The notes under the pieces: model-generated
Databases searched by the model: none
The model's input: the letters and a program-made list of their open reading frames with translations, nothing else
What the model was told of the DNA's origin: nothing
Shown here: in pieces, positions 30,474 through 42,180 of the stretch
Position numbering within the stretch: position 1 is the stretch's first letter
Layout: every line of letters starts with the position of its first letter
Position numbers and translations under genes: made by a program
DNA from: Adiantum capillus-veneris
Taxonomy: Eukaryota; Streptophyta; Polypodiopsida; Polypodiales; Pteridaceae
Length of the DNA: 64,000 bases
NCBI GenBank assembly: GCA_014529385.2
Contig: CM043968.1
Span: 7,703,648 to 7,767,647 of the forward strand
Direction: 5' to 3'

Positions 30474-32395
30474 ATGGGTTATGCAATGCATTGAGGTGCA
30501 AGAATTGAATGAAGCCCCATCATTCACTAGAGAGTGGATTAATGTGCATGATGAGAATGCAATGTTCTCTCCCTCTTTTCTTGAAAGGAACGTGACAACA
30601 TGGGAGGCCAATGTTTGTCCTTGGTGGTTGGGTTATCCACTAGGAGTTATTTCAAAGCAAGAGATTGAATTACAAAAGAGTAAGTAACTTAAAATTTGTG
30701 GCTCTTTTCTTTTGAGAATGTATACATTACTTTAGTGCTAATGTATGTGATATTGTGCTATATGGTTGTTGATGAGTGAAGGGTTTCAAAATGAGAGTGA
30801 TGAGTACTTAGAGGAGACACAAGAAGAGTCTCTCCCTCTTGTTTCTCATGGAGTTACTAAAAACACCGTTGGGAGTGGCTCTCAAGGTACTCCACTAGCA
30901 AGCAATGCACTCAAGAAGGGTAAAGGAAAAATGGAGCTTCCAAGTACATCAAGGATACCCATTCCCTCTTCTATGCCTCCCATTGTGCCATCTACAGATC
31001 CCGACATGTCCTCTTTGGCAACAACTATACCCTATATGACACCCTCTTCTAATGTGCCCACTACATCCTCATTGGTGCACACTACTTTATTTGTTGCAGA
31101 GTCTTCACTTGGGCGAGAGGCTTGGGAGAGAAGGCTGATCACACGATCTGTTGGTAAGTTTAAGAAAATTGTTAGCAGAGTCTATCTTCCATGTTTTCTA
31201 ATTTAAAGCTAATTTGGATAATGCTTGCAGGGTTCCATTACCAAACCATTGTAGATGTTTTTCTTGTGGATATATCACAAATTGATAAGTTTGCCCTTGA
31301 TAGGTAGATTAGGATAATGGTTACTTATTTGCATCTTCTTCTTGCATTGTTCTATGATTTTGAACATGATTCATGTTTGCTTTTCTTGTAGCATTAATAA
31401 AAATCATTTGCAACACATAATACAAATTTATATAGCAAAGATGGTGTGTCGTGTGAGGTTGCTAGGATTATCTTTGCAGATTCTCCTACAAGTTTACTTG
31501 TGGATGGTATAGAGCCAATCCCATTGGGTATGTAACTACTCTTTGGACTAGTACCTAGAGCTTACTATGGTTGTATACTTACATGTCATTATCCACTTTT
31601 GTAGAGGGCATGAGTGTTCCCAAGTGGAACACATTTTCCAGGGGTCTAGTGACAGGGTGCATGGATGTTGCTCGTGAGTTTTTGGCCGATGAAGGGTTTT
31701 TAGTCACCATGTTCATGGTAGAGCATATTGGAGATTTTATTGCAGATGCAACTAGGGTAGGACTTGTGCTCTTACCTACATGGACCATCATGTGTAATAA
31801 GAAGGCATATATCGGCATCCACTTACTAGAGAGGCGGTGAGATAACAAACTTAGTTTCATAATTTAATTTTCTAACTAAAAGCATTGTAGCTAAGACATT
31901 CATTCTTTGAGTTATTTATTTATGCATGTACTTGATCTTACCATGTGTCTTTGGTATCGTGTTGGCCATCCTGTGCCATGCTAGTGCCAGCTATGATAGA
32001 GAGGCATGTGAAAAAATTGACGAGGGATTGTTTCTAGCAGATTGTAGCTACATGATAGATGATTTAGTCTTCCCCATGCAGATTGATGGTATTATTCTTA
32101 GAGGTGGGACGGAGTGGTCTTGTTTGTTCTTTTGGTAAGACTAGTCCAAAGTATGATACTAGTGCATGCTATATAGTATATGTGTGTTTGCATTAGGTTT
32201 CTAATTTACTTTTTATATGGTTAGGTGGCAACATTTACTAAGCCTCGTGACTATGTTTTGGACTTGTTTGCGGGGTGTGGTGGTTTGGGCTAAGCTTGTG
32301 CAGAAGATATGAGGCATTGCATGTGTCTAGAGCTAGACAATGTGCTCTATGAAAGATGTTTGTCCGACATTGCATGTGGACTTGTGAAATGCTAA
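30474..32395 (+). pseudogene. Beta-class amino-methyltransferase, intron-containing, decayed
   Basis: Exons inferred from GT-AG borders: 30474-30679, about 30775-31153, 31231-31303, 31392-31527, 31605-31836, 31985-32134 and 32225-32395. Motif order is first a degraded catalytic site, IIFADSPTSLLVDG (DSPT where D-P-P-Y/W is expected), then FLADEGFLVTMFMVEHIGDF, and last the SAM-binding motif YVLDLFAGCGGLG, followed by RHCMCLELDN. That order matches beta-class N4/N6 amino-methyltransferases. The catalytic motif is damaged and a TAA interrupts the sequence just after GGLG. The exons are otherwise protein-like. The substrate cannot be told: DNA is usual for bacterial relatives. It lies among repeats and may have travelled with one. 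Confidence 0.65.
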
Positions 32396-33400
32396 TTGCA
32401 GATGCACACTTGGTTTAGGAAACTCTATTCTAACAATACACATCTTGATGTTTTGATTTATGTGTTTTATGTACCTGGCAGCCATATGACATTTACATGG
32501 CATTTTGGTGTTTTTTGGTTTGGAGGCATCTCAAGCTGATTTGGTATGCTACTCTCTCTATACATTTTATTTGGATGTTTTATTTGTGTTTGTTTTGTAC
32601 ATGATGACCACATGATGTGGAGATGACTTTGATTGGAGGTTCCCTATGTAGTGTGATACACATGTTGCACCACCACTTGGAGGTTATTTAGTTAGATTAT
32701 GTTAACACTATTGAGAATGTGTTGAATTTTGTGAGATAACAAAATCATTAAAGTGATGGAAATAAGAGTTTATGTGAAGGAAATCCCATGTAGGAGCCCA
32801 AGAAAGGGTGTACGGTTTTTGTATGAAAAGGTCTCCATACAAAGGAGACTCTGGCAAATTTTTTGAGATTCATGTTTTATGTACAAGCTAAAAAATAAAT
32901 ACAAATGATTCGGTTTATAAAGTTTCATTTTGCATAAGCATAGACATGCTTTCTTATTTCTTAAAAGTGTTTGGTAGTTGAAGGATTCTACTATGAGGTT
33001 TTGAGTTGTTCCATGACAGAATGATACTTAAATATATCACTAGTGTAAAATTAGGGTTCAAGAGCTCAAAAAAAAAAGTTCCAATTGTAAAAGCTCAAAA
33101 CTGAAAGCTCGCAAAAATAAAATCCCCTTTATTGATTAATTTGACCCTTTTTATTAGAAAAACTAGAAGAAAATTACAAATCCAAACTAAAAATAGAAAT
33201 TAAGTCATAATTAACAAAACACACTTAAATACCACACTTGGCCATATTTTCATACTCCATTTGATTTCTTCTTTGGTAAAAAAACAGACAAAAAAAGTGA
33301 AATATTATATATTTTTTCTACTTTTTTGATGATATTCACACTATATACACACACCTAGGGTTATCATATTGCAAATTATTTTACTTTTTTAGATATTATA
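32396..33400. other. Non-coding stretch after the methyltransferase pseudogene
   Basis: AT-rich sequence. It holds the third copy of the GGAGCCCAAGA repeat (32788-32870) and, at 33338-33375, a segment ACTATATACACACACCTAGG that reappears in modified form at 36448-36485, just outside the right LTR of the next element. No gene seen. Confidence 0.5.
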
Positions 33401-33405
33401 CTATA

Positions 33406-33738
33406 TGTTGGGATGCGGGATTTTGTTGCACCTCTTGTGTGGACAATCTCTCCCATCTAGAAAAGTCATGTCTCAATAACTTATGTAAAGAACCTCTTAC
33501 AACCCATGTGTAAAGACTAGCCACTTGTGTTTATGCATAGGCAATCACATCTTATGCTCATGTGTCAAAAGGTTGTCTCTTTGTATATACCTATATAGAG
33601 GCACATTATGCTGAATAAACAATAAGTCTATCATTTGCAACTATACTCTATTGTGCCCATTATCAAGACCTAAGCTAGCTCATTATAATTATGCTTATGC
33701 CATGAATGGCACACTAACCTATCCACCATGACCTATCA
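33406..33738 (+). repeat. 5' LTR of the non-autonomous element
   Basis: Begins TGTTGGGATG and ends CCTATCA. A TATA-like CTATATAG lies near 33591. The partner LTR is at 36106-36448. Confidence 0.9.
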
Positions 33739-33740
33739 AG

Positions 33741-33754
33741 TGGTATCAAAGTTT
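33741..33754 (+). other. Primer binding site, initiator tRNA-Met type
   Basis: TGGTATCAAAGTTT begins three bases after the LTR and matches the usual TGGTATCAGAGC-type site at most positions. Confidence 0.75.
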
Positions 33755-36089
33755 GCAATATGATTAGTATCTCTTAATCACGCAAATCGATTGGCACCTA
33801 TTACCCCCTTCTATGCTAGATCTTGTGAATCCCCTCTTGCTCACAAGATTGAATCAATTACTTTGCATTTGCATTTAAATGAGCATTAATCTACTTGGTA
33901 ATAACATTGTTTTTGGGCACGTTCTTGGTGTATGCCTTAAGCCACTACCCTTGATAGAGTGTTTACAATAGACTATATGCTTAATTAGCACGTATGCGCT
34001 CATTAGTTGCTACAATTGAGCCCTCATCGATTCAATTTCTGGTTATTTTATGCTAATTGTGCTCCATTTTGAGTTCATTTTGTGTGTTTTTTATTTCATT
34101 TTATTGCCTGTGTAAAATCTCCATTTCAATTTTACAATTGTGTGTTTTGATTATGCTTTGAAAGAGCTTTCAACTACACTTTCAACCTCTGGATTTGGAG
34201 GAGATTAGCTGCCCTTAATCATCTTCCTAATCTTAGGGTGTGTGTGTGCACGCTTTTCTTGTGGGAGCCACTTTTTGCAAAAGGTTTTTTGTTTTCTTTT
34301 TCTCATGGGAGCTCTCCCCATGTGTAGCCTATAATAGCTACCCAGTTCCAACTAGCCTCGTTGTACAACTCTTGTTGACCTCGTCATTGAGTTCTTTCCC
34401 TCTCTATTTGATTGCTTCCTGCAAAGTTTTCTAAAGTTGCCCGCATGTAACCCTCTACTCATCAATGGCCTATAAAGGTGCACCTGTCACCCCTGCAACA
34501 AATTTCTCTAATTGCACTCAGCTTCACAACAGAAGCAATGAAACTTGTATCACAAGGACCTCCCCTCGCCAAGTTCACCCTTGACTCTTAGCCTCCTTCA
34601 CGCATCCTCGTTTGCAACTCATTAGATCCATCTCCCCTCCATCTGCTTGATTTGGCAATTGTCTAAACTCCCCATTTGATGTACTGGACAACAGGAAGTG
34701 TTGCTTCCATGCAATTGAATCAACCCAACTCATCACCATCATCGTTAACAATTTGCTCTACAAATCTGCCAACACTTAACTCCACACAATCAAATCCTTA
34801 GTACTACCATGCGTCATCACCTTTTTGAGGCACCCAAAGAAGACTTAGAGCGGCTTCTAATAGCGCTAGTGAATCCTGCTCGCAGTGCTGAATCGGACCA
34901 AGCTTGCTAGAGCTTCTCGTTTGTTATTGACCTATCATGCTTGTGTAGAACCCACGTCACTCGTTTTGTCTTGTTGAAATAAATCTAAATCCCAAAGAGC
35001 CCCTTCAACCTTCTTTTTGCTAGAGATTGATTCACACGCATAGTGCCATTTCAACTATAAGAGCTCTCTCCCACTAGTTGGTCCAGCGCTCCAACAATAT
35101 TATCAAGGGGCCTTGTCTTTTGTGTACCTTAAGGGTTCCTAAGCAACCCTTCACACACCACTTTTGGAAAGGCACCAAACCAAACTATGGATGTAAAACT
35201 CGTGCACCACTTCAAGATCACAATTGATATGTATGTGTATCTTTATGATTTTGCATGTGCACCCACTTTTGTAAGAAGACTAGACAGTATCGGCATGAAA
35301 CCAAAAGACCTTCCTCATGCACTATAGATATGTGCATCCATGACATATATGTTATGACTACACAGGCATCAATCACTTGCGATGCACTATGTGTGACTAG
35401 GCAGCCAGAAACATCCTTAAATGAACGACAAAAATCATCAACGAGTACCGCTATTGCAATGTATGTGTATTTTACTCCATTCGCCATAAAGATTACATCT
35501 TTTTCAAAACGGACCAACAACATGAATGAAGAATATCAACGTCAACATGAAAATGATGAAGAAAACGTCGACGCACGACGAAGCTCACAACATCAAGATG
35601 AAGGGATAGCAATTAGAGGACATTCTCCAACACATTCAAAATAATTTCAAAGTCCTTTTGCATAGCATAAAATAATTTAAGGGCTTTTTTCCACATGGTG
35701 TTTCTGTCCATTGTACATATGTGTGCATTATATCTTCCTTTGCATTTTCATATTCTGCATTGGATCAAAACATTGACAACAACATCATGAAGATACGGCA
35801 AGGACAACGACGACATTAAACCAAGTTTTTGCAGTACGTGGGGGAGAAAATCCTCCAAAAAACAACAAAAAACATGTGATATAAGCATTATTTCAATTGT
35901 ACCCTACCCTCTATGTGTGCCAGGGGAGACTTATGTGTGTGCCTACACCTTGATATTTTGTGTGCCTACAGCCTTTGTGTCTAGACGAGCAAGATTTTTA
36001 TTCAAGGGGAGGCTTGTGTTTTGTGTGCCTCACCAGGTAGTGTGTTTTGAGGGGAGGATAATCTTGTGAGAGTGATATGCAACCAAAAT
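33755..36089 (+). other. Internal region of the non-autonomous LTR element
   Basis: No retroviral domains are visible on either strand. The longest forward frame, 35255-35644 (129 residues, charged C-terminus with NEEYQRQHENDEENVDARR), does not look like gag. The sequence may be captured or degenerate. Confidence 0.6.
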
Positions 36090-36105
36090 CCACATAGGGG
36101 ACAAT

Positions 36106-36448
36106 TGTTGGGATACAGTCTTTTGTTGCATCTTTTGTGTGAACAATCTCTTCCACCTAGAAAAGTCATGTGTCAATAACCCACGTGAAGAACCTCTTAC
36201 AACCCATGTGGTAAAGACTAGGCAATTGTGTTTGTGCATAGGCAGCCACATCTTATGCTCATGTGTTAAAGGCTGTCTCTTTGTATATGGCTATATAGCG
36301 GTATTTAGGCTGAATAAGTAGTAATTCTATCAATTGAACTATACTCTATTGTACTGTGTGCTTGGCCAATATCAAGACCTAAGCTAACTCTATTCTAATC
36401 ATTCTTATGCCATGAATAACACACTAACCTATCCACCATGACCTATCA
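36106..36448 (+). repeat. 3' LTR of the non-autonomous element
   Basis: Starts TGTTGGGATACAG after the purine tract CACATAGGGGACAAT (36091-36105) and ends CCTATCA before the target duplication CTATA. Confidence 0.9.
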
Positions 36449-36453
36449 CTATA

Positions 36454-36890
36454 TACGCACAGCTAGGGATTATTATATTGCATGCTCCCCTCTCTATATT
36501 TAGAAGGGCATTTTAAGTGGATTTTGCATAAAATCATATGTTATCGTACATATAAACACTTGACTCTTTGAACATTTCCCTTTTTAATATCAAGAAATTG
36601 GGGGTTTGCATTTAGAATACCTATCCCCTTCTAGTTGGCATCCTCTAGGATGACAATTTGTGGTTCAACTAGTGTTATGCATGGGTTGAAAAATTGTGTC
36701 TATGCATAGCCCAAATTGGCTCTACCGTGCTTATGACATCAATGCATTTCAAAACACTATCCTGTGCAAGAGGAGGGTCTTAAGAAATTTTCTCAAGGAC
36801 TTTTGATGTCGAGGTTTTTTTATTGTTGTTTCTCTTGAATAGAAGATTATGTAGCAATTGAGCATGTTATTTGATAGTCAACTACAAACA
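36454..36890. other. No gene seen
   Basis: AT-rich sequence to the right of the 3 kb LTR element, with no supported frame or repeat beyond the 36448-36485 similarity noted to 33338-33375. Confidence 0.4.
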
Positions 36891-37720
36891 ACCATCTCAG
36901 TCCTATCAATCAATCAATTGAGAGGTCGATTGTTGAAGCTTTGGCACCCACTTATAAGATGACTTGACTGATGTTCTCTGTTGACCTGTTCTTTTTCTTC
37001 CAAACCCATCTGGTTGTAGATGGTTGCATTCTCTATTTGCTCTTTGTAGCAGATGGTGGGATATGAGGCTTATATGTAGCTTAATTGTTGCTATGGGAAT
37101 AAATACTGGGCACCAAAAATTGTTTATAATTTGACTGAAGTTGAGCCTATGAAACCCAATATCACTTGGCTCCTTGCATGCCCATTTGATGAGTGTAAAT
37201 CTTGTGGTGGAAACCATTGAGATGTGGATATCCATTTGATATAGTTTTCATGACTTGGAAGCTCATAATGCAACCTTCCATTCCTCTTTACTATAGGCAA
37301 ATGTTACTTTTAGTTGTCTACCCTTAAAAGAGAGTTCTAAGATATTAGTGTCCCAATTCTAAGCTACTTTCCACATCCTCAACCAAGAAATCTTCAATAC
37401 CATATCTTTGTTTATATGTTCGTCTATGATGCAGACAAATGTTTGTGGAGCAGGGAAATCCATGCGGACCAGAAGGTTGAGTTAATCATACCAAAGGTTC
37501 GAGAGACTTTCTTGTGACATGCTTCTACTTTTCCTTGGTAGTACTCCAAGGGTTGTGTAGTGGCTTGTTTGTAAGTGGAATAACTCACTGCATTGATATT
37601 AGCACCCATCTCTACTAAGGCATTGACCCTAATTCCATCTTTCAATGTCAGTGTGATCATCATGTCAAGTTCATCTTTCAATGCCACTATGATCCTCATG
37701 TGAATTCCATCTAACCATTC
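36890..37720 (-). pseudogene. Fragment of an Athila-like post-integrase protease and W-motif region
   Basis: On the minus strand 37424-37699 holds RVNALVEMGANINAVSYSTY, a retropepsin-like motif with the catalytic Asp replaced by Glu. Further along the same strand are RWVWKKKNRS (about 37010) and YKWVPKLQQS (about 36950), matching the W motifs that follow the second protease of the 18.6 kb element (QVWVWKDGS there). The order is the same in both. No integrase is seen beside it, so this is a fragment. Confidence 0.55.
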
Positions 37721-38477
37721 ATTATCTAGCTCTACTTCATCTTTGGCTAGGGCTTGAGTAGACTATTGAGCTTGAATTTGCAATGCACTGTTTGGCATTG
37801 ATTCTTAGGCTGGTAGCATTGCTGCTTTTTACTTCAGTACCTTGATGTGAGCTTCTTCTTGAGCATCATCAATGGAAATGCATGCAACATTCTTTTGTTG
37901 CATGCATTTTGGAAGTTCATTGGTTAGTGTAGATTACATTTATGTAATCAATATCCACGTTGATGTTGGGCGTACCATTGTAGCATAGCTCCAATGACCA
38001 ACAATAATTGTCAATCCGGAGGTATGAGCTACTCGGCTAGGACATGGAAACACTCATTGATTAGTGGTCTAATTATGGTGACACGAATGGAAACTCTATG
38101 AAGTGGGATTCTCAGCCTATGGAGGAGCTAAGACACAAAGATTGTCTATCTCCACATCCACTTCTCTTCACCTCAAATCAAGCCAACACACACACTAACG
38201 ATTGCAAAAAGCACACATCACTAATCCTATCATGCAACACACTAATCACAAGCGCACACACATAGATCCATTGAGCATCCTCACTCCAATCAAACCTACA
38301 TGCACGCACAAAGAATAGAGGGCAATCACACAAGATTAGAGAGGGATTAATCACTAATTAGTTATAGTGTAGCTAATCAAAGCATCATTAACAAACATAA
38401 GAAGTGTGAGAGCGACATTGTGAAAGAGAATTAAGAATTGATTAGTGTTAATCAAGTCACATGAGCAAGGAGAAGCT
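37721..38477. other. No gene seen
   Basis: Low-complexity and AT-rich patches with no retroelement motif or supported frame. A GCATGCAACA word is inverted around 37869-37906, too short to name. Confidence 0.4.
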
Positions 38478-38713
38478 CAAGGACTCCATAGCCACACACC
38501 TCATGAGCTCTCACCAAAGAGTGGTTTCAACAAATGAGGCTGAGAATCCTAATTTCATTTACACACTGCTTGATATACCGAGGGTAAAAATTTGCAATGT
38601 TCAAGGACTCCATAGCCATACACCTCATGAGCTCTCACCAAAGAGTAGCCTCAACAAATGAGGTTGGAAATCCTGATTTCATTTACACATTGCTTGATAT
38701 ACCTAGGGTAAAA
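38478..38713 (+). repeat. 124 bp tandem duplication
   Basis: Copies begin at 38478 and 38602 with CAAGGACTCCATAGCCA and share TTGATATACC and AGGGTAAAAAT near their ends. Divergence is under about ten percent by eye. Confidence 0.85.
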
Positions 38714-39120
38714 ATGGGTGCCGAAGGCCTTTAGGGCTCCACATCTTACTAAATCTGCAACCTAAGCACACTAACTGACCCGTTCTTTGTAGCTTGGAAC
38801 TCCCATTGAGCTTGTAACACATTAAAAATATTGCAATGGATTGAATAAATTGAATTATAATACATGACCATTTTGGAAAATGTGAAAAATGTGTAACTCC
38901 AATCTTCACTACTTCTTCATATTCATCTTTGATGTGCTTTTTAAGGCTTGGGCCTTTTAGCAAATTTTGTTAACTTGCATCGGGAGACCCGTGTGATGCT
39001 ATGATTACGGGTCATGCAGTGGGGTCAAAACCAAGAAAATAGTGGGCTTACACTTCCCTTTGCTTGCTTTTGATCTTTGCAAATGAACGTCAGCTCAGTT
39101 AAAGGTTGGCTCATTTAACA
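38714..39120 (-). repeat. Probable LTR of a minus-strand gypsy element
   Basis: On the minus strand the sequence begins TGTTAAATGAGCC at 39120, directly after a polypurine tract, as a 3' LTR would. The far end is not defined; I place it arbitrarily at the tandem duplication. Confidence 0.45.
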
Positions 39121-39165
39121 TTCCCCCCTTTTGATTTTAGTGCTCGTCCTCGGGCACTATTGAAA
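39121..39165 (-). pseudogene. Polypurine tract and last codons of a gypsy polyprotein
   Basis: The minus strand reads RGRALKSKGGNVK just before and through TCAAAAGGGGGGAA (39121-39134). Plant chromovirus polyproteins commonly end in such a Gly-rich tail overlapping the tract. Everything upstream on this strand is unrecognisable. Confidence 0.5.
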
Positions 39166-40600
39166 AGTGCTCGTGGAGGTTGTGGAAGATTTTGTCTTCA
39201 TTTGTTGTTGAATTTTTGGATGAGATTCATTCTACTGTAGGATCTTCATTGGTCCAAAGTTGTTTCTGATGTGAGAGATGATGTCGCATTTTTTCGTTGT
39301 AGCAGCATAATGGCAAGACTTTGTTTACTTATTAAGTGTATGTACAAGAGAAGTAGAATGATGAGGTTCTAAATTAGGGTCTAATACCTGGATGACCAAA
39401 GTGAAAAAAACCCAATGGGAAAAAAGTGCCTTTGGGATACGCACATTATTGGAGTACTTATTAGCATGGGAAATATAATAAAGTACTGAAGGTATTATTT
39501 GTTGATGGATATGGAAATATAAGGGTAGCAAATATGAGTGAGTACATGATGGAAAATTGGTTTTCTTGTTTAGTCTACTCAATGTGCATAGATGGAAGCA
39601 AAAAAGAGTGTCTAATACATATGTCCAACGATGGGACATCCTATATGCATACACAAAAATGAATGGAAAACAATGTGTTGTGCAAGAAAGACTTTTGAGG
39701 GATTCTTCACAAAGAAGGTGTAGCTATAAAAGCATATGACATGGATTTACAAGCTGGCACCCCTTTAAGAAGGGTTTTTGTTGTCAAGGATATGTGCTCT
39801 CATCTTATAGTGCACTGTGCGTGAGTGTTATACGTCACTCCACCATGATTAAGTTAATAGACTTTGACTCTTATGCTCATCTCAATTAGCATGAGCGACA
39901 CGACTTAGATATGCTCAACTCTTCCACCTTGAGCATAAGCGTAATAACTACGACTCTTAGCACAAAGTTTAATATGACTTGAAACCTTTGTGACTTTAAT
40001 GCTTTACTCATTTCATGGCTCAACAATCCGACTCTGACTATGCCAAAGAGTGTTTTTTTCACCTTGGTGACTTGACTTTTTAGGCTCTTGATCTTACTAC
40101 AAACATTTCATCTGGTAAAAGTAAGCTTGAAGGACCAAGTTGGCATTGAAGGGATCTTTTGCCATATCTATTTTATCTTGGAATCTGTAGATTTGTTGGT
40201 TGAGTTGTCCTTCTTTGAAGGTGAAGACTCCATTGGTTGTTTGGTTGTCTAGTTAGGCCTATTGTAAGGAGTCTTTGATGTTGTTGTAGGCCTTTGTAGA
40301 CTATCGGCATCTGACTTTTGACTTGGAGGATTGGAAGACTTAGGAATCCAAATCTCTTTTTGACCTTTGCAGCTCCTTTATTGACTTTGCCTAACACCAG
40401 GTCAAGGCTTGTTGAGCTTGTGAGATCTTCATCTAGTTCTCTTTCAATTGTAGTTGGTCTTTGGTTGACTGGTAGCCAAATCTTTGTATAGTTTGTGTAG
40501 AACCTTGGTGCAAGAGGAAGATTCTTTGAGATTTGTCTCTGTTTTGTATCCTCTTGAGAGTTGTGGTAGACTTTAGCATATTATGTCATTTTGGTGTAGA
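39166..40600. other. Region without recognisable genes
   Basis: No retroelement motif. A minus-strand stretch at 40100-40450 contains short open segments (VFTFKEGQLNQQIYRF, FNANLVLQAYFYQ) that look mildly protein-like but are broken. They may be old gag sequence of the element whose tail is at 39121. Confidence 0.4.
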
Positions 40601-40662
40601 CATGCTTCTTGGGTATCCTAGGATATTGTTGAGGTTGATACCTAGTGAAGTACATGTGCAAG

Positions 40663-40665
<3 letters not shown>

Positions 40666-40694
<29 letters not shown>
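40666..40694 (+). repeat. GT microsatellite
   Basis: About 14 uninterrupted GT units followed by GCAGTAATGG. Confidence 0.95.
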
Positions 40695-40699
<5 letters not shown>

Positions 40700-40873
40700 A
40701 TGGAGAGAGAGAAGAAGAGATGAGACACATGTTTGGATGGACTCCAAACACAATAGAGTTAGGGTTATGAGTCCTTATTCTTTTATGTAGAATGAATGGT
40801 CAATGTTAGTTCCCGGTTAGTCTCTGGCCCCCCAACACTCAGGCGTGGCACAATGGGCTTTACCACCCCAACA
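40700..40873 (-). repeat. Start of the 3' LTR of the copia element
   Basis: On the minus strand TGTTGGGGTGGTAAAGC starts at 40873, after the purine tract AAGTGGGAGGT (40874-40884). The other end of the LTR is not defined; the GT microsatellite lies just below this interval. Confidence 0.6.
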
Positions 40874-41310
40874 ACCTCCCACTTAAAGGACAATGTTCCT
40901 TTAAGCTGGGTGACAATGTACATATACATACAATACAGGTAGACAATGACCATGATCATATACCCAATGCCCATGAGTGCCCGACAATGTGCAAACCACT
41001 CTGAAGGTAATTCCTTTGTTAGAAGATCAGCAGGATTCTTAGTGGTGTGAATCTTGGCAAGCTGCAACCGCTTGTCCTCAGGCACCTCACGAATGAAGTG
41101 ATACTTCACATGCACATGCTTTGTATTTGCATGAAACATTGGATTCTTTACCAATTGTATAGCACTTTGGATATCACAATGCAACACAGGCATTTCAACA
41201 TTAATTCCCAAGTCTTCCACTGGACGACCAAGCCATATAGCTTCCTTGCAAGCTTTTGAGGCTGCAACATATTTAGCCTTTGTAGTAAACAAGGTAACAC
41301 AATCTTGCAA
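40783..41310 (-). pseudogene. Copia RNase H
   Basis: The frame carries the copia RNase H signatures TKAKYVAASKACKEAIWL, VLHCDIQSAIQLVKNP, HANTKHVHVKYHFIREV and HTTKNPADLLTKELP. It continues into the polypurine tract and LTR, so its last 55 or so residues are not protein. A frame change separates it from the RT. Confidence 0.9.
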
Positions 41311-41316
41311 ACGAGA

Positions 41317-42180
41317 TCACCATGAAACTGCACCTCCAGTGAATTCAAAAACATAGCTTGAAGTGGACCTTGTCTTGTCCAAGTCTCCTGCATAATCTGC
41401 ATCTGTGTAACCCATTACACATGCTTCCTTTCTTCCAAAGCAAATGCACATGTCTTTTGTACCATTCAAATATTGCATAACCCCTTTCACTGCCTCCCAA
41501 TGTTTCTTGCCTGGATTTGACATATATATGCTAGCAACTCCCACTACAAAAGGGATATCTGGATGTGTAGCAATCATAGCATACGTCAAACTCCCAACTG
41601 CAGATGAATAAGACACTTGTGTCATTTCAACATCTTCCTCTTCAGACTTAGGGTAATCATTTTTAGAGAGTTTCACATATGGAGGCAATGGAGTAATCAA
41701 TGCCTTCCCCTTCTCCATATTGAAACGCTTGAGCACTTTAGCAATGTACTCAGATTGAGACAAATAGACCAATTTCTTGCATCTTTCTCGCTTAATGCGC
41801 ATGCCAAGGATATGGATTGCTTCACCCATGTATTTCATTTCAAATTTTGCATGTAACTTTGACTTCAAGGCTAAAATCTCATTCCTGCATTTTCTGGCAA
41901 TTAACATATCATCCACATAAAGGACCAAAATCAGAAAACTACCATCTTTAGCTCGCTTAGTGTAGAGGCAATGGTCCATATCGCTACGTTTGTAGCCTTG
42001 AGAGATCATGAATGAGTAGAATTTACGATACCACTCCCTTGATGATTGTTTTAGACCATAAAGAGTCTTTTCTAACTGACACACCAAGTCTTGACTGCCC
42101 TTGTCAACAAAACCTTTAGGCTGCTGCATATAAACTTCTTCTTGAAGATCACCATGCAAGAATGCTGTCTTGACATCCAT
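41317..42180 (-). CDS. Copia reverse transcriptase, C-terminal two thirds
   Basis: An open frame of 287 residues starting MDVKTAFLHGDLQEEVYMQQ, the first catalytic Asp block. The active site is LYVDDMLIA, so both Asp residues are intact. GYTDADYAGD and TSSYVFEF at the end begin the RNase H. The protein synthesises element cDNA from RNA. The upstream part of the RT is in another frame (42072-42362), so the enzyme is not made whole. Confidence 0.9.
   Translation of the reverse strand: MDVKTAFLHGDLQEEVYMQQPKGFVDKGSQDLVCQLEKTLYGLKQSSREWYRKFYSFMISQGYKRSDMDHCLYTKRAKDGSFLILVLYVDDMLIARKCRNEILALKSKLHAKFEMKYMGEAIHILGMRIKRERCKKLVYLSQSEYIAKVLKRFNMEKGKALITPLPPYVKLSKNDYPKSEEEDVEMTQVSYSSAVGSLTYAMIATHPDIPFVVGVASIYMSNPGKKHWEAVKGVMQYLNGTKDMCICFGRKEACVMGYTDADYAGDLDKTRSTSSYVFEFTGGAVSW

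Larger units (their letters stand above)
33406..36448 (+). mobile_element. Complete non-autonomous LTR retrotransposon, 3.0 kb
   Basis: Two LTRs in direct orientation (33406-33738 and 36106-36448), a tRNA-Met-type primer site, a purine-rich tract and a 5 bp target duplication CTATA at 33401-33405 and 36449-36453 define the element exactly. The internal 2.4 kb has no gag or pol motifs, so it would need enzymes from elsewhere. The LTRs differ by substitutions and small indels, so the insertion is not recent. Confidence 0.9.

Noticed and set aside
30474-32395. Bacterial contamination as source of the methyltransferase
   Set aside because: Several clean spliceosomal intron borders and decay shared with the surrounding repeats argue for a nuclear copy.
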